Shown here one piece after another: positions 63,699 to 64,000 of a stretch of DNA of 64,000 nt (position 1 is its first letter; each line of letters opens with the position of its first letter). Location of the stretch: positions 31,150 through 95,149 of the forward strand of contig CAJOIV010000001.1 in NCBI GenBank assembly GCA_905234665.1, in the 5' to 3' direction. The stretch is from an uncultured Bacteroidales bacterium. GTDB lineage: Bacteria; Bacteroidota; Bacteroidia; Bacteroidales; P3. The notes beneath the pieces were generated by a model. It ran no database searches and was not told the DNA's origin. It was given only the letters and a program-made list of their open reading frames with translations. The translations under genes were made by a program, and so were the position numbers.

Positions 63699-63906
63699 CT
63701 CTCGGTGTTCCTTTTATGATCTTTCTTCCTTCCTTCGGTACTTACCCTGCTGATATTCAACTGTTCTCCCACTGTTCTCCTATCCTACGTTGGAGAACAG
63801 TTGGAGAACAGTAGGGAAACAGTTGGAGAACAACCGAAGGAACACCGAAAGAACATAAGCGTCACATAAGGACCACACCGAAGTCACTCCCTTGTCACCC
63901 TGTGAC
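63699..63906. repeat. 11-bp-unit inverted-repeat array, long form, copy B
   Basis: The gene-free 63548-64000 region carries, from 63699, a pyrimidine-rich arm and a purine-rich arm readable as 11-mers: tattcaactgt, tctcccactgt, tctcctatcct, acgttggagaa, cagttggagaa, cagtagggaaa, cagttggagaa, caaccgaagga, acaccgaaaga, acataagcgtc, acataaggacc, acaccgaagtc. A tail with GTCAC-CCT-GTGAC (63894-63906) follows. Units differ in sequence from copy A, but the period, arm polarity, right-end block and tail are the same. Confidence 0.85.
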
Positions 63907-63920
63907 CAAAATGTTAAAAA

Positions 63921-63952
63921 TTTGCAAGATTGAAGAATTCTGCGTACTTTTG
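63921..63952 (+). promoter_or_regulatory. consensus promoter for a gene beyond the window
   Basis: TTTG (63921-63924) and TACTTTTG (63945-63952) are spaced by 20 bp. No start codon follows before the window end, so the driven gene lies outside. Confidence 0.75.
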
Positions 63953-64000
63953 CAAAAATTTTTTCTCCCACACGCATCAATAATTTTATTACCCCAAAAA

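Overview
The window looks like a chromosomal segment of a Bacteroidales (Bacteroidota) genome. Evidence: repeated TAnnTTTG promoter elements, several with an upstream TTTG at 19-20 bp; a short 286-residue primary sigma factor without region 1.1; an HU-CCDC81/SPOR membrane protein; a PD40/carboxypeptidase-regulatory/OmpA-like protein; and weak Shine-Dalgarno signals. Core genes are GC-rich. A stretch from about 9.6 to 14.6 kb is visibly AT-richer and accessory in character. No insertion sequence, prophage, CRISPR array or rRNA was seen. One tRNA (Pro, GGG) is present.

Layout. 0-9.4 kb: end of an outer-membrane barrel protein, rsmG, sigma factor, ffh, folD, thiamine pyrophosphokinase, serine dehydratase, two exported hypotheticals and an aquaporin; three intergenic three-hairpin repeats lie here. 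9.6-14.6 kb: accessory island with a MntA/HepT toxin-antitoxin pair, a 117-nt nested inverted repeat, an unrecognised secreted protein, an unrecognised two-TM protein with a duplicated C-terminal module, and an AbiH-family protein. 14.6-29.4 kb: dnaK, murF, a DMT transporter, tRNA-Pro, the PD40/OmpA-like protein, lon, mgtC-like, rsmI, yebC, trmB, the HU/SPOR protein, kdsB and a deoxynucleoside kinase. 29.9-37.7 kb: one 2600-residue cyclic beta-1,2-glucan synthase-like gene (GT84 + GH94). 37.7-58.4 kb: surface-polysaccharide locus with ugd, rfbB, a HAD phosphatase, a FlaA1/CapD-type dehydratase, a WecA-type initiating transferase, a WbpA/WbpB/WbpE/WbpI-type nucleotide-sugar set, two GT4 glycosyltransferases, an FAD/Fe-S oxidoreductase, an O-antigen ligase/polymerase, a flippase, a second polymerase-like protein and a divergent Wzz-like protein. 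58.4-63.5 kb: small lipoprotein, lpxA, stand-alone lpxC, a LysM/periplasmic-binding-like protein, guaA.

How it fits together. The second half is largely envelope construction: CMP-Kdo supply (kdsB), lipid A entry (lpxA, lpxC), undecaprenyl-linked O-polysaccharide assembly, a diacetamido-mannuronate-type sugar pathway lacking its usual acetyltransferase here, and a separate beta-1,2-glucan synthase.

The most unusual non-coding content is a family of long intergenic arrays built from degenerate 11-bp units arranged as inverted repeats (2394-2481, 29597-29813, 63699-63906, possibly around 14.25-14.41 kb). The three clear copies lie upstream of Bacteroidota-type promoters. A second family of post-stop repeats appears to have supplied stop codons (folD, sdaA) and a TTG start codon (rsmG). 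All functional assignments come from reading the sequence; no database search was run.
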